64,000 nucleotides of DNA from Brachybacterium huguangmaarense (GTDB lineage: Bacteria; Actinomycetota; Actinomycetes; Actinomycetales; Dermabacteraceae). Every line of letters begins with the position of its first letter. Positions within the stretch are counted from its first letter, which is position 1. The notes below the pieces were generated by a model, which worked only from the letters and a program-made list of their open reading frames with translations, had not been told where the DNA came from and did no database searches. Position numbers and translations under genes: made by a program. The stretch is taken from positions 1,364,001 to 1,428,000 of the forward strand of contig NZ_CP107020.1 of assembly GCF_025725725.1 (NCBI RefSeq), given 5' to 3'. This document shows positions 7,761 to 16,845 of the stretch, piece by piece.

Positions 7761-10460
7761 TCAGGACTTCTTGCGGGTCGAGGTCGCCTTCTTGGCGGGC
7801 GCGCGCTTGGCGGTGCTGCGCTTGGGCGCCGGCCCCTTGGCGCGCTTCTCGGCGAGGCGCTCGACGGCGATCTCGTGCGTCAGGGAGTCCAGGACGTCGT
7901 CCTTGCGCAGCGTCACGTTCGTCGTGCCGTCGGTGATGTAGGCGCCGAAACGCCCGTCCTTGACCACGATCGGCTTCTCGCTCGTGGGGTCGGTGCCGAG
8001 CTCCTTGAGCGGGGGCTTGGCGGCGGCCCGCCCGCGCTGCTTGGGCTGGGCGTAGATCGCCTGCGCCTCGGGCAGCGTGATCGTGAACAGCTGCTCCTCG
8101 GACTCGAGCGACCGCGAGTCCGTGCCCTTCTTGAGGTACGGGCCGTAGCGGCCGTTCTGGGCGGTGATCTCGGTGCCGTCCTCCTCGGTGCCGACCACGC
8201 GCGGCAGCGAGAGCAGCTTGAGGGCGTCCTCGAGAGTCACGGTCGCCAGCTCCATGGACTTCAGCAGCGAGCCCGTGCGCGGCTTGGGCCGCTTGGACTT
8301 CGGGGTCTTGTCCTCCGGGTCCTCGGGGAGGACCTCGGTGACGTACGGCCCGTAGCGGCCGTCCTTGGCGATGATCTCGTGGCCCGAGGCGGGGTCGGTG
8401 CCGAGCACGCGGCCGTCGTCCTTCTGCCGCTCGAGCAGCTCGGTGGCCGCGGCGACCGTCAGCTCGTCCGGGGCGATGTCGTCGGGCACCGAGGCGCGGA
8501 CCGGGTCGGCCCCCTCGATCGGCGTGCCGTCCTCGTCCCGCGCGGCGCGCTCGACGAAGGCGCCGTAACGGCCCACGCGCAGTGTGATGCCCTCGCCGAT
8601 CGGGATCGAGTTGATCTCGCGCGCGTCGATGTCGCCGAGGTTCTCGACGGTGTGGTGCAGCCCGATGTGGGCGACCTCGCCGCTGCCGTCGCCGTTGTAG
8701 AAGGTGTCGAGGTAGTCGCGCCCCTCGAGCTCGCCGCGCGCGATGCGGTCGAGGTCGCCCTCCATCTGGGCCGTGAAGTCGTAGTCGATGAACGTCCCGA
8801 AGTGCTCCTCGAGCAGGCGCACGACGGCGAACGCGATCCACGAGGGGACGAGCGCGCTGCCGCGCCGCAGCACGTAGCCGCGGTCCTGGATCGTCGAGAT
8901 GGTCGAGGCGTACGTCGAGGGGCGGCCGATCCCGCGCTCCTCGAGGGCGCGCACGAGCGAGGCCTCGGTGTAGCGGGGCGGCGGGGTGGTCTCGTGGCCG
9001 TCGGCCTCGAGCGCGCGGACCTCGAGCGTCTGGCCTTCGCGCATCTGCGGGAGGCGCTTGTCGGCGTCGTCGTCGCCGTAGCGGGAGGCGTCGCGCCCCT
9101 CCTCGTACGCGGCCAGGAACCCGCGGAACGTGATCACGGTTCCCGAGGCCGAGAACATCGCCTCACGGCCGCCGCCCGCGACGGTCAGCTGCGCCGTCGT
9201 GGTCTCGCCCTTGGCGTCGGCCATCTGCGAGGCGATCGTGCGCTTCCAGATCAGCTCGTAGAGACGGAACTGCTCGCCCTGGAGCTCCCCGGCGAGCTGG
9301 GCCGGGGTGCGGAAGGTGGATCCGGCGGGGCGGATCGCCTCGTGGGCCTCCTGCGCGTTCGCGCTCTTGGAGGCGTAGACGCGGGGCTTGTCGGGCACGT
9401 AGGAGGCGCCGTACAGCTCGGTGGCCTGGCTGCGGGAGGCGCGGATCGCCTCCTGGGACAGCGCGACCGAGTCGGTGCGCATGTAGGTGATGTAGCCGTT
9501 CTCGTACAGGCCCTGGGCGACCCGCATCGTCTCGCGCGCCCCGAGGCGCAGCTTGCGGGAGGCCTCCTGCTGGAGGGAGGAGGTCGTGAACGGCGCGGCG
9601 GGGCGTCGCGTGTAGGGCTTGGACTCGACCGAGGTGACGGTCGCGTCGGCTCCGGCGAGGGCCTCGACGAGCTCGCGCGAGGACTGCTCGGTGAGCACCG
9701 TGACGCTCGCCGTCTTCAGGGTGCCGTCGTCGGCGAAGTCACGGCCGGTCGCGACGCGGGAGCCGTCGACCGTGCGGATGCCGGCGGTGAAGGCGGGCGC
9801 CTCCTCCTCGGAGCGCGAGGCGAAGGTGCCGGTCACGTCCCAGTACGACGAGGCCACGAAGGCCATGCGCTCGCGCTCGCGATCGACCACGAGCCGAGTC
9901 GCGACGGACTGCACGCGCCCGGCGCTCGTGCCCTGGCGGACCTTGCGCCACAGCACGGGGGAGACCTCGTAGCCGACCAGACGGTCGAGCACGCGGCGGG
10001 TCTCCTGGGCGTCGACCAGGTCGGTGTCGATGTCGCGGGTCTGGGTCAGGGCGTTCTGGATCGCCTCGCGCGTGATCTCGTGGAAGACCATGCGGTGCAC
10101 GGGGAGGGACTTCTTGGGCTTGAGCGTCTCCATGAGATGCCAGGCGATCGCCTCGCCCTCGCGGTCCTCATCGGTCGCGAGGTAGAGGGTGTCGGCGTCC
10201 TTGAGCAGCCGCTTGAGCTCGGCGACCTTCTTCTTCTTGTCCGGGTCGACCACGTAGTAGGGCTCGAAGCCGTGCTCGACGTCGACGGCGAAGCGGCCGA
10301 AGGGGCCCTTCTTCATGTCCGCGGGGAGGTCCTTGGGCTGGGGGAGGTCGCGGATGTGACCGACCGACGCCTCCACGACGAAGTCGTCCCCGAGGTACCG
10401 GCCGATGGTCCGGGCCTTCGCGGGGGACTCGACGATCACGAGGTGGCGGCCATCAGCCAC
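7761..10460 (-). CDS. topA: DNA topoisomerase I (type IA)
   Basis: Relaxes negative supercoils by single-strand passage. The 899-residue protein begins with a Toprim domain (LVIVESPAKARTIGRYLG), has the acidic TDEDREGEAIAWHL motif that binds Mg, and the catalytic tyrosine in YITYMRTDS near residue 325. The C-terminal part carries repeated GRYGPYV-like modules (at least four) and ends in a Lys/Arg/Ala-rich tail, as in other actinobacterial TopA proteins, which use basic tails in place of zinc fingers. The GTG at 10460 is preferred over the longer frame because GGAAGGAAGTG precedes it at the right distance. It is convergent with the sugar operon. Confidence 0.96.
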   Translation of the reverse strand: MADGRHLVIVESPAKARTIGRYLGDDFVVEASVGHIRDLPQPKDLPADMKKGPFGRFAVDVEHGFEPYYVVDPDKKKKVAELKRLLKDADTLYLATDEDREGEAIAWHLMETLKPKKSLPVHRMVFHEITREAIQNALTQTRDIDTDLVDAQETRRVLDRLVGYEVSPVLWRKVRQGTSAGRVQSVATRLVVDRERERMAFVASSYWDVTGTFASRSEEEAPAFTAGIRTVDGSRVATGRDFADDGTLKTASVTVLTEQSSRELVEALAGADATVTSVESKPYTRRPAAPFTTSSLQQEASRKLRLGARETMRVAQGLYENGYITYMRTDSVALSQEAIRASRSQATELYGASYVPDKPRVYASKSANAQEAHEAIRPAGSTFRTPAQLAGELQGEQFRLYELIWKRTIASQMADAKGETTTAQLTVAGGGREAMFSASGTVITFRGFLAAYEEGRDASRYGDDDADKRLPQMREGQTLEVRALEADGHETTPPPRYTEASLVRALEERGIGRPSTYASTISTIQDRGYVLRRGSALVPSWIAFAVVRLLEEHFGTFIDYDFTAQMEGDLDRIARGELEGRDYLDTFYNGDGSGEVAHIGLHHTVENLGDIDAREINSIPIGEGITLRVGRYGAFVERAARDEDGTPIEGADPVRASVPDDIAPDELTVAAATELLERQKDDGRVLGTDPASGHEIIAKDGRYGPYVTEVLPEDPEDKTPKSKRPKPRTGSLLKSMELATVTLEDALKLLSLPRVVGTEEDGTEITAQNGRYGPYLKKGTDSRSLESEEQLFTITLPEAQAIYAQPKQRGRAAAKPPLKELGTDPTSEKPIVVKDGRFGAYITDGTTNVTLRKDDVLDSLTHEIAVERLAEKRAKGPAPKRSTAKRAPAKKATSTRKKS

Positions 10461-10560
10461 GGGCTCACTTCCTTCCGACGGGCGCCCGCGCCGTCCAGGG
10501 CGCGGGATCGATCCAGCCAACCCGGCAGCACGCAGGGGCGTGTCCGGGGCTCACGGGGCA

Positions 10561-11535
10561 TCACCGTACACGTATCGGATCACCGCGGCGCGGGACCGCC
10601 CGGCGCGGGACGGCGGGCACGTGGAGCGCGAGGGTCCCGCCGACGAGGGCGGACGACGCGCCCGCCAGCAGCAGCATGCTCGCGCGGTAGGCGCGGGCCT
10701 GGGCGGCGCCGTCCGTGAGGTCGAGCGGGGTGGGCACGCCCGCGAGCAGCACGGCGCCGAGGGCGAGCCCTGCCACGGCCGCGAGGCCGAGCACGACGAT
10801 CGCGGCGCGCGCGCCGCGATGGACCGGCAGCACCGGACGGGCGGGCCTCTCGCCCGCCGCGGGGCCCTCGGCGCCGGCACGGTCGTCGTCGCGGCCGGCG
10901 CCGTCGCGGGCGGTCCGGACGATGGCCATCGCGGCGTCCACGGCGAGCACGAGGAACGTCCAGGCGCCCACCACGAGGAGCGCGCCGAGCACGTCGCTCG
11001 GGCGGTGCCAGCCGCCCGCGACGGTGCCGATCCCCGCCATCGCGGTCCACGCGGCCCCCACGAGCGCGACCACGCTGCGCACCTGACGCGGACTGGCGAG
11101 CGTCACCGCGACCGCGACCGCGCCCGCCGTGGTCGTGTGCCCGGAGGGGAAGGAGTTGGGCGTCAGGTCGATGTCCGCGGCGAGCGCCGAGCGGGTCACG
11201 ACGAGGTGCTTGAGGACCTCGGTGGTCGCGATCGCGCCCGCGACCAGCACGATCAGGTGCAGCGCCATCGAGGTGCGGCGCTGGACGAGGGCGACGACCG
11301 CCGCGACGACGAGGGCGACGACGACCACGGGCACGGTCACGGTGTTCAGCGCGGGGAAGACGATGCGCGTCAGGGCCGAGGTGTCGTGCCGCGCCGCCGT
11401 CAGGATGAGCTGGTCGAGCCGCTGGCCGCGCGCGGTGCCGACCGCCGCGGCGGCGAGCAGGGCGGTGCCCGTCGCGCACACGGCGCACGCGAGCAGTGCG
11501 AGCACCATGCGCAGGACCAGGGCGCCGCGGGTCAT
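10561..11535 (-). CDS. PAP2-family membrane phosphatase
   Basis: Integral membrane phosphatase of the PAP2 superfamily, 324 residues, probably acting on a lipid or isoprenoid phosphate at the outer face of the membrane. The second and third parts of the active-site signature are clear: PNSFPSGHTTTAGAVAV (motif PSGH) and GIGTVAGGWHRPSDVLGA (motif with the nucleophilic His and Asp). The first motif is weaker, around EVLKHLVVTRSAL. About six helices are followed by a charged loop and two further C-terminal helices. The start overlaps the methyltransferase stop by 4 nt (ATGA). Confidence 0.85.
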   Translation of the reverse strand: MTRGALVLRMVLALLACAVCATGTALLAAAAVGTARGQRLDQLILTAARHDTSALTRIVFPALNTVTVPVVVVALVVAAVVALVQRRTSMALHLIVLVAGAIATTEVLKHLVVTRSALAADIDLTPNSFPSGHTTTAGAVAVAVTLASPRQVRSVVALVGAAWTAMAGIGTVAGGWHRPSDVLGALLVVGAWTFLVLAVDAAMAIVRTARDGAGRDDDRAGAEGPAAGERPARPVLPVHRGARAAIVVLGLAAVAGLALGAVLLAGVPTPLDLTDGAAQARAYRASMLLLAGASSALVGGTLALHVPAVPRRAVPRRGDPIRVR

Positions 11536-13163
11536 CGCGCACCCTCCCGGTGCTCGAGGTCGAGCATGCCGGTGCGCACGAGCTCGCGCAGCTCCGGCAG
11601 CAGGCGGCCGCGCGCCTCGGCGACGTCGGCATCGGTCAACGCGCACACGGCGCCGAGGATCTGGTCGACGGTGAGCTCGCCGTCGCTCGCCCCGACGGTC
11701 GCCGCGAGCAGCTGGTCCGCCGTCACGGTGCGCCCGAAGCCGGCGCCCTGGACCAGCTCGATCAGCAGCGGGTCCCAGGCGCCGGGCGTGAGGTGACGGC
11801 GCTCGACGACGTCGTCGGCCCGCACGGGGAAGGCGGCGCCGAGCGCGTCGTCGTCGAGCGCCGCGAGCTGCGCGAGGCGGTCGAGCCCCTGGGCCAGATG
11901 GGCGCCGAGACTCCCGGTCCCGGTGGTCAGGACCTCCTCGAACAGGCGCGCGGGCGGCCGCCCGGGGGAGGCCGGGCGGCGGGCGAGCAGATAGCCGAAG
12001 CCGATCGCGTCGACCGCGCGGGAGGCGAAGTCGTCGAGCCATGCGGAGACCATGGGGGCCCAGCGGGCATCGCGCTCGGTGATGCCGCCGTCGCGTGCCC
12101 AGGTCTCGGCGTACTGCGCGGGGTCCTCGCGCTCGCGCTGGATCACCCACGCGTCGAGACCGGTGCGGTCGAGCCAGGCGGCGGGATGCGTCTGCCACGG
12201 CTCCGGCGCGGAGATCTCCCAGTTGGCGAGCATGACGGCGGTGCCGCCGGGCCTCAGGTGCCCCTCGAGGCCCTCCACGACGTGGGCGAGCAGGGTGTCC
12301 CCGCGTTGGCCGCCGTCGCGGTAGGTCCACTCCGCGACGGTGCCGTCGCGCGGGGTGATGACGAACGGCGGGTTGGAGACGACGAGGTCGAAGCGCTCGG
12401 TCCCGACGGGGTCGAACAGGGAGCCCGCCCGCAGGTCGAGCTCGACGCCGTTGAGCGCGGCGTTGAACGCCGCGAAGGCGAGGGCGCGCTCGGACAGGTC
12501 GGTCGCGACGACGGTCTGCGCGTGGCGGGAGGCGTGCAGGGCCTGGATGCCGCAGCCGCAGCCGAGGTCCAGGACACGCTCGACCCGGCGTCGCGGCGTG
12601 AGGCGGGCGAGCGTGAGGGAGGCGCCGCCCACGCCGAGCACGTGGTCGGTGCCGAGCGGGCGCCCGGTCGCGAGCTCCGAGAGGTCCGAGGCGATCCACC
12701 AGGTGATCGCGCCCTGGTCGTCCTCGGCCGCGTACGGGGCGAGGTCCACGAGGGCGCGCCACGTGGGCGCGGCCGAGGCGCCCGGCTCCTGCCCGGTCTC
12801 GGCGGGGCCGAGCAGCCCGAGCTCGACCGCGCCGTCGAGACCGAGACGCGGCAGGGCCGGCTCGAGCTGCGCGGCCGTCGCCGTCCGGCCGAGCGTGAAG
12901 ACGGAGAACAGGAGGCCGGCCGCCTCGTCGGTGTCCGCGAGCACGCGCAGGGCCGGCAGGGCGTGCTCGCGCCGGAGCGCCGCGGCGGCCCCCGCGCCCA
13001 GCAGCTGCTCGATGCGCGCGCTCGTGTAGTCGGCGGCCTCGAGATCGGCGCGCAGGGCCGCGACCGGTCCCGGCGTCGCCCGCGGCGCGGGCGACGAGGG
13101 GGAGCGGTCCTGCAGGGGGGCCTGCGCCGTGAGCGAAGCGGCGCTCGGGGCGGTGTCGGGCAT
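11532..13163 (-). CDS. Class I SAM-dependent methyltransferase with NPPF motif
   Basis: Probable N-methyltransferase acting on nucleic acid or protein, 543 residues. The Rossmann-like centre has the SAM-binding DLGCGCGIQALHASRHA and the catalytic SNPPFVI, the (N/D)PP(Y/F) signature of enzymes that methylate amino groups (PrmC, RsmC and RlmG relatives). It has extra N- and C-terminal helical domains conserved among actinobacterial homologues; the target is unknown. The ATG at 13163 sits 7 nt after CACAAT, suggesting a leaderless transcript. The frame remains open far upstream (see the TadE-like entry), so start choice rests on this promoter and on the divergent helicase gene. Confidence 0.82.
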   Translation of the reverse strand: MPDTAPSAASLTAQAPLQDRSPSSPAPRATPGPVAALRADLEAADYTSARIEQLLGAGAAAALRREHALPALRVLADTDEAAGLLFSVFTLGRTATAAQLEPALPRLGLDGAVELGLLGPAETGQEPGASAAPTWRALVDLAPYAAEDDQGAITWWIASDLSELATGRPLGTDHVLGVGGASLTLARLTPRRRVERVLDLGCGCGIQALHASRHAQTVVATDLSERALAFAAFNAALNGVELDLRAGSLFDPVGTERFDLVVSNPPFVITPRDGTVAEWTYRDGGQRGDTLLAHVVEGLEGHLRPGGTAVMLANWEISAPEPWQTHPAAWLDRTGLDAWVIQREREDPAQYAETWARDGGITERDARWAPMVSAWLDDFASRAVDAIGFGYLLARRPASPGRPPARLFEEVLTTGTGSLGAHLAQGLDRLAQLAALDDDALGAAFPVRADDVVERRHLTPGAWDPLLIELVQGAGFGRTVTADQLLAATVGASDGELTVDQILGAVCALTDADVAEARGRLLPELRELVRTGMLDLEHREGAR

Positions 13164-13256
13164 GCCTACGATTGTGCCCCAGCGCTCTGCGCCCTTCCTC
13201 GGGTGACGGCCAGGGTGTGAGCAACGCGGTGCCGGGGCACCCGGGAAGGCGGCGGG

Positions 13257-15752
13257 GTGCGCACATCGAGGGCCGATCAGCTGCTCGCCGAGCTGTCCGA
13301 GCCCCTGACCCGGCGGTCCTGCCTGACCCACGTCGAGCATCGCGCTCCGCAGCCGGGACGCACCGCGGCGTGGCCGGCGTGGGCCGACGACCGGCTCGTC
13401 GAGCACCTGCGCGCCCAGGGCGTCGACCGCCCCTGGACGCACCAGGCCCGCGCGGCCGAGCTCGCCCATGGGGGACGGCACGTGGTGCTCGCGACCGCGA
13501 CCGCCTCGGGCAAGTCGCTCGCCTACCTGCTGCCGGCCCTGACCGCGATCGGCGCCCGCAGCCTCGATCCCGAGGCGCGCCGCGCGACGACGCTGTACCT
13601 GTCTCCCACGAAGGCCCTCGCCGCGGACCAGCTCACGTCGATCGCGGCGCTCGCCGACGGGGCGGGCATCCACGACGCGCGGGTCGCGACCTTCGACGGC
13701 GACACCCCGGCCGAGCAGAGGCGGTGGATACGGCGCCACGGCACGTTCGTGCTCACCAACCCGGATATGCTGCACTTCGGGATCCTGCCCGGGCACGAGC
13801 AGTGGGCGAGCTTCTTCCGGGCCCTGCGGTACGTCGTGGTCGACGAGTGCCACAGCTATCGCGGGGTCTTCGGCAGCCACGTCTCCCTCGTGATGCGCCG
13901 CCTGCGGCGCATCGCCGAGCACTATCACGCCTCGCCCACCTTCGTGCTCGCCTCGGCGACGGCCGCCGACCCCGAGGTCTCCGCCTCGCGCCTCGTGGGG
14001 GCCGATGTCGAGGCGGTCACGGAGGACGGCTCCCCGCGGGCCGGCCTCACCTTCGCCCTGTGGGAGCCCGGCACCCGCGCCCGCATCGACGGCCGACCGG
14101 GAGGCTCCGCCGTGCGCGCCGAGCGGCTCGACCCGGCCGAGCGCCTCGACGCCGAGCCCGACGGGCAGACCACGGACGGCGACGGGGCGCGCGGCGAGGG
14201 GGCGCGCGACGAGCCGCTGCGCCGCTCGGCCACGAGCGAGGCGGCCGCGCTCCTCGCCGACCTCGTCGAGCGCGACGTGCAGACCCTCGTGTTCGCCCGC
14301 TCCCGGCGCGGTGCCGAGCTGGTGTCCTCGGGCGCGCGCCGCCTGCTGACCGAGAAGGCCGAGCACGGCGGGTCGCGGGCCCTGGCCGAGGGCGCGCGCC
14401 GCATCGCCGCCTACCGCGGGGGCTACCTCGCCACCGAGCGCCGCGCCCTCGAGGACGCGCTGCGGTCCGGGGAGCTGCGGGCGCTCGCGACGACCAACGC
14501 CCTCGAGCTGGGCATCGACATCGCGGGGCTCGACGCCGTGGTCATCACCGGCTGGCCCGGCACGCGCGCCTCCCTGTGGCAGCAGGCGGGCCGGGCCGGC
14601 CGTCGTCAGGGCGAGGGCGCATCGTCCGGGGCGCTCGCGATGTTCGTGGCCCGTGAGGACCCGCTCGACACCTATGTGGTCCATCATCCGGAGTCGGTGT
14701 TCGGCGCGAGCGTCGAGGCCGCCGTGTTCGATCCGGCGAACCCGTACGTGATGACGCCGCACCTGTGCGCCGCGGCCGCCGAGCTCCCGCTCCGCGACGG
14801 CGACCAGGAGATCTTCGGCCCCACCGCGGACGAGCTGCTGGCGACCCTCGTCGCGCGCGGCGTGCTGCGGCGTCGCGTGGCCGGCTGGTACTGGACGCTG
14901 CCCCAGAGCGCGCACGACCTCACGGACCTGCGCGGCAGCGGCGGGGAGCCGGTGCGGATCGTCGAGGGCGCGACCGGGTCGCTGCTCGGCACCGTCGACG
15001 CCGCGAGCGCCCACACCCAGGTGCACGACGGCGCGGTCTACCTCCACCAGGGACGCAGCTACGTCGTGGACCACCTCGACGTCGAGCGGGCCGTCGCGTT
15101 CGTGCATCGCGAGGACCCCCTGCACTCGACGCATCCGCAGACCGCCTCGAGCATCCGCGTGCGCCAGGTCGAGCGCACCGAGCCGTGGCACGACGGCGTC
15201 ACCCTGTGCTTCGGCACGGTCGACGTGACCGACCAGGTCACCGGCTATCAGGTGCGCGACGTCTTCACCCAGGCGGTGCTCGGGCAGCACCCCCTCGACC
15301 TGCCGCCGCGCACGCTCACCACCAAGGCCGTGTGGTGGGAGATCCCCGCGGCGGTCGCCGAGTCCGCCGGGATCGACGACGACGCCCTGCCCGGTGCGCT
15401 GCACGCCGCCGAGCACGCGGCCATCTCGATGCTGCCGCTGCTGGCCACGTGCGACCGCTGGGACATCGGCGGGGTCTCCACGGCGCTGCACGAGGACACC
15501 GCCCGCCCCACGATCTTCGTGTACGACGGCGCCGCCGGCGGGGCGGGCTTCGCCGAGCGCGGCTTCGAGGACGCGGGCGCCTGGGTGCGCGCGACCGCCG
15601 ACATGATCGCCGAGTGCCCGTGTGAGGGCGGCTGCCCTGCGTGCGTCGTCTCGCCCAAGTGCGGCAACGGCAACGAACCGCTGTCGAAGACCGGCGCCTC
15701 CGCGTTGCTGGAGGTCCTGCGACCGGACGACGTCGCGGGCCCCGTCGGCTGA
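13257..15752 (+). CDS. DEAD/DEAH (DECH)-box helicase with C-terminal Cys cluster
   Basis: Superfamily 2 ATP-dependent helicase of the 'helicase/secretion neighborhood' family, 831 residues. Motif I is TATASGKSLAYLLP (about residues 81-94), motif II is DECH within VVDECHSYRG, motif III is SATAA, and motif VI lies in QQAGRAGRRQG. The C-terminal DUF1998-like region holds a four-cysteine zinc cluster, CPCEGGCPACVVSPKC, near residues 785-800. This architecture is shared with MrfA/YprA-type and mycobacterial SftH-type helicases, which act in DNA repair. The GTG start at 13257 follows GGGAAGG. The gene is divergent from the methyltransferase and convergent with the Tad operon, as in other actinobacteria. 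Confidence 0.9.
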   Translation: MRTSRADQLLAELSEPLTRRSCLTHVEHRAPQPGRTAAWPAWADDRLVEHLRAQGVDRPWTHQARAAELAHGGRHVVLATATASGKSLAYLLPALTAIGARSLDPEARRATTLYLSPTKALAADQLTSIAALADGAGIHDARVATFDGDTPAEQRRWIRRHGTFVLTNPDMLHFGILPGHEQWASFFRALRYVVVDECHSYRGVFGSHVSLVMRRLRRIAEHYHASPTFVLASATAADPEVSASRLVGADVEAVTEDGSPRAGLTFALWEPGTRARIDGRPGGSAVRAERLDPAERLDAEPDGQTTDGDGARGEGARDEPLRRSATSEAAALLADLVERDVQTLVFARSRRGAELVSSGARRLLTEKAEHGGSRALAEGARRIAAYRGGYLATERRALEDALRSGELRALATTNALELGIDIAGLDAVVITGWPGTRASLWQQAGRAGRRQGEGASSGALAMFVAREDPLDTYVVHHPESVFGASVEAAVFDPANPYVMTPHLCAAAAELPLRDGDQEIFGPTADELLATLVARGVLRRRVAGWYWTLPQSAHDLTDLRGSGGEPVRIVEGATGSLLGTVDAASAHTQVHDGAVYLHQGRSYVVDHLDVERAVAFVHREDPLHSTHPQTASSIRVRQVERTEPWHDGVTLCFGTVDVTDQVTGYQVRDVFTQAVLGQHPLDLPPRTLTTKAVWWEIPAAVAESAGIDDDALPGALHAAEHAAISMLPLLATCDRWDIGGVSTALHEDTARPTIFVYDGAAGGAGFAERGFEDAGAWVRATADMIAECPCEGGCPACVVSPKCGNGNEPLSKTGASALLEVLRPDDVAGPVG

Positions 15753-16112
15753 CGGCACGCGGGGCGGTCCCGGCCCCGCCCGGGCGCTCGCGGTGACGGT
15801 GCCGAGCCTGCCGACCGGGACCTCGACGGTCACGAGCACGTCCGTGCCCGTCACCGTGCACGCGGAGACGCGTGCCTCGTTGCGCTCGGCGACCTCCCCG
15901 GCGATCGCGCACGGGCCGGACCGGCCGATCGTGAGCGCGTCGGATCCCGCGAGCGCGGCCAGGTCCGCGGCGCTCGCGGCACGCGCCTGCGCGGCGGCCC
16001 CCTGCCCGAGCAGGGCCAGTGCGCTCAGCAGCACCACGGTGATCCCGATCCAGGCGAGCACGGCCGCCGGAGCGGACCCGTTCTCCGCGCCCAGGCGCCC
16101 GCGCCCGTTCAC
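15753..16112 (-). CDS. TadE-like pilus/secretion protein (Rv3654c type), no stop codon found
   Basis: Last gene of the Tad operon. From the GTG at 16112 (overlapping the TadE stop by 4 nt) the protein has a charged N-terminus, one helix (PAAVLAWIGITVVLLSALALL), then AAAQARAASAADLAALAGSDAL and a small periplasmic domain with two cysteines. That matches helicase/secretion-neighbourhood TadE-like proteins of about 100-120 residues. The recognisable part ends near TVTASARAGP (about 15780). The right-hand coordinate is the start; the left one is arbitrary at the helicase stop, because the frame has no stop until 11532, and the other two minus frames only stop at 15316 and 15248. A lost stop, an indel or real antisense overlap are all possible. 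Confidence 0.6.
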
Positions 16113-16510
16113 GGCCCGCCGCCGTCGAGCAGCTGCGGCTCGAGACGGGCCACGGCGTCGGCACGGAGCGTGACGGAGACGCCGGCGAGCATGCCGCCCG
16201 GGAGCGGGCGCAGGGTGCGCGTCGCCTCGACGCGCACCCAGTCCCCGTCTCGGCGCACCCCGATGCTCGCGGCAGGACCGGCGGTCCGGCGGCCGCTCGC
16301 GACCGCCTCGCCCTCGGGCTCCCCGCGGGCGAGCTCGCGTGCCGCGGCACGCGCCCCGCTCTCGAGGCGGACCTGCTCGAGCGCTCCGAGGCCCACCATC
16401 GCGAGCAGGATCACGAGGACCACCACGACGGGCAGCACGACCGCCGTCTCCGCGGTCGCCGACCCCCGGTCGTCCAGCCAGCGGGACGACCGGGCGCGGG
16501 ACGCTGTCAC
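16109..16510 (-). CDS. TadE-family pseudopilin-like protein
   Basis: Small membrane-anchored protein of the Tad machinery, 133 residues. It shows the typical TadE start: DDRGSATAETAVVLPVVVVLVILL, where a Gly/Ser-x-x-x-Glu processing-like site precedes a hydrophobic helix, followed by a soluble outer domain ending LEPQLLDGGGP. The GTG start overlaps the DUF4244 stop and the stop overlaps the next gene's GTG, both by 4 nt. In actinobacterial Tad loci such proteins are thought to be minor pilins. Confidence 0.82.
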   Translation of the reverse strand: MTASRARSSRWLDDRGSATAETAVVLPVVVVLVILLAMVGLGALEQVRLESGARAAARELARGEPEGEAVASGRRTAGPAASIGVRRDGDWVRVEATRTLRPLPGGMLAGVSVTLRADAVARLEPQLLDGGGP

Positions 16511-16740
16511 GAGCCCATGGACAGGGCGGACGTGATGATGCCCATGAGCAGGGACCGCACCTCGCCCGACTTCAGCAGCACCACGAGCACGGCGGCGAAG
16601 CCGCACGCGGCGAGCGTCGTGATGGCGTACTCGGCGGTGGTCGCGCCCGTCTCGTCGGCCAGGCGGTCGACGGGCGTCACCTCCGCTCCCCGGGTCCGCC
16701 GCCCGGGGGCTCCGGTCCGGTTCTTCTCGATGATCGTCAT
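16507..16740 (-). CDS. DUF4244 Flp-like pilin subunit
   Basis: 77-residue protein of the DUF4244 family, the likely structural (Flp-like) pilin of this locus. The core is DETGATTAEYAITTLAACGF, in which a Gly precedes a Thr/Ala-rich stretch with the pilin-type Glu-Tyr (AEYA), then a hydrophobic helix and a short C-terminus. The ATG follows GAAAGGAAG at good spacing. A perfect 18-bp palindrome lies just upstream (16757-16774), and a 105-nt gap separates it from the secretion-protein gene, unlike the 4-nt overlaps elsewhere in the operon. This could let the pilin be expressed at a higher level than the machine. Confidence 0.82.
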   Translation of the reverse strand: MTIIEKNRTGAPGRRTRGAEVTPVDRLADETGATTAEYAITTLAACGFAAVLVVLLKSGEVRSLLMGIITSALSMGS

Positions 16741-16756
16741 CGGTGCTTCCTTTCTC

Positions 16757-16774
16757 GGCGCCCGCGCGGGCGCC
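16757..16774 (-). promoter_or_regulatory. Perfect palindrome/hairpin in leader of DUF4244 pilin gene
   Basis: GGCGCCCGCGCGGGCGCC is an 18-bp perfect palindrome in the only sizeable gap of the Tad operon, about 17 nt before the pilin start and directly upstream of its ribosome site. It could act as a 5' stabilising stem or a partial terminator that sets the ratio of pilin to ATPase. No U-tract follows on the coding strand. Chance formation in GC-rich DNA is possible. Confidence 0.4.
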
Positions 16775-16845
16775 TGTCCTGGGCGACCCGGCGTGCCGGA
16801 CCGCCCGGCCGGGGGCGTCCCGGCCGTCCAGAGGGCAGGGGCCGG

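Noticed and set aside
11532-16112. A single 1526-codon minus-strand frame
   Set aside because: It joins a TadE-like N-terminus to a methyltransferase through sequence antisense to a clearly real helicase. High GC makes such open antisense frames common; the two ends are treated as separate genes.
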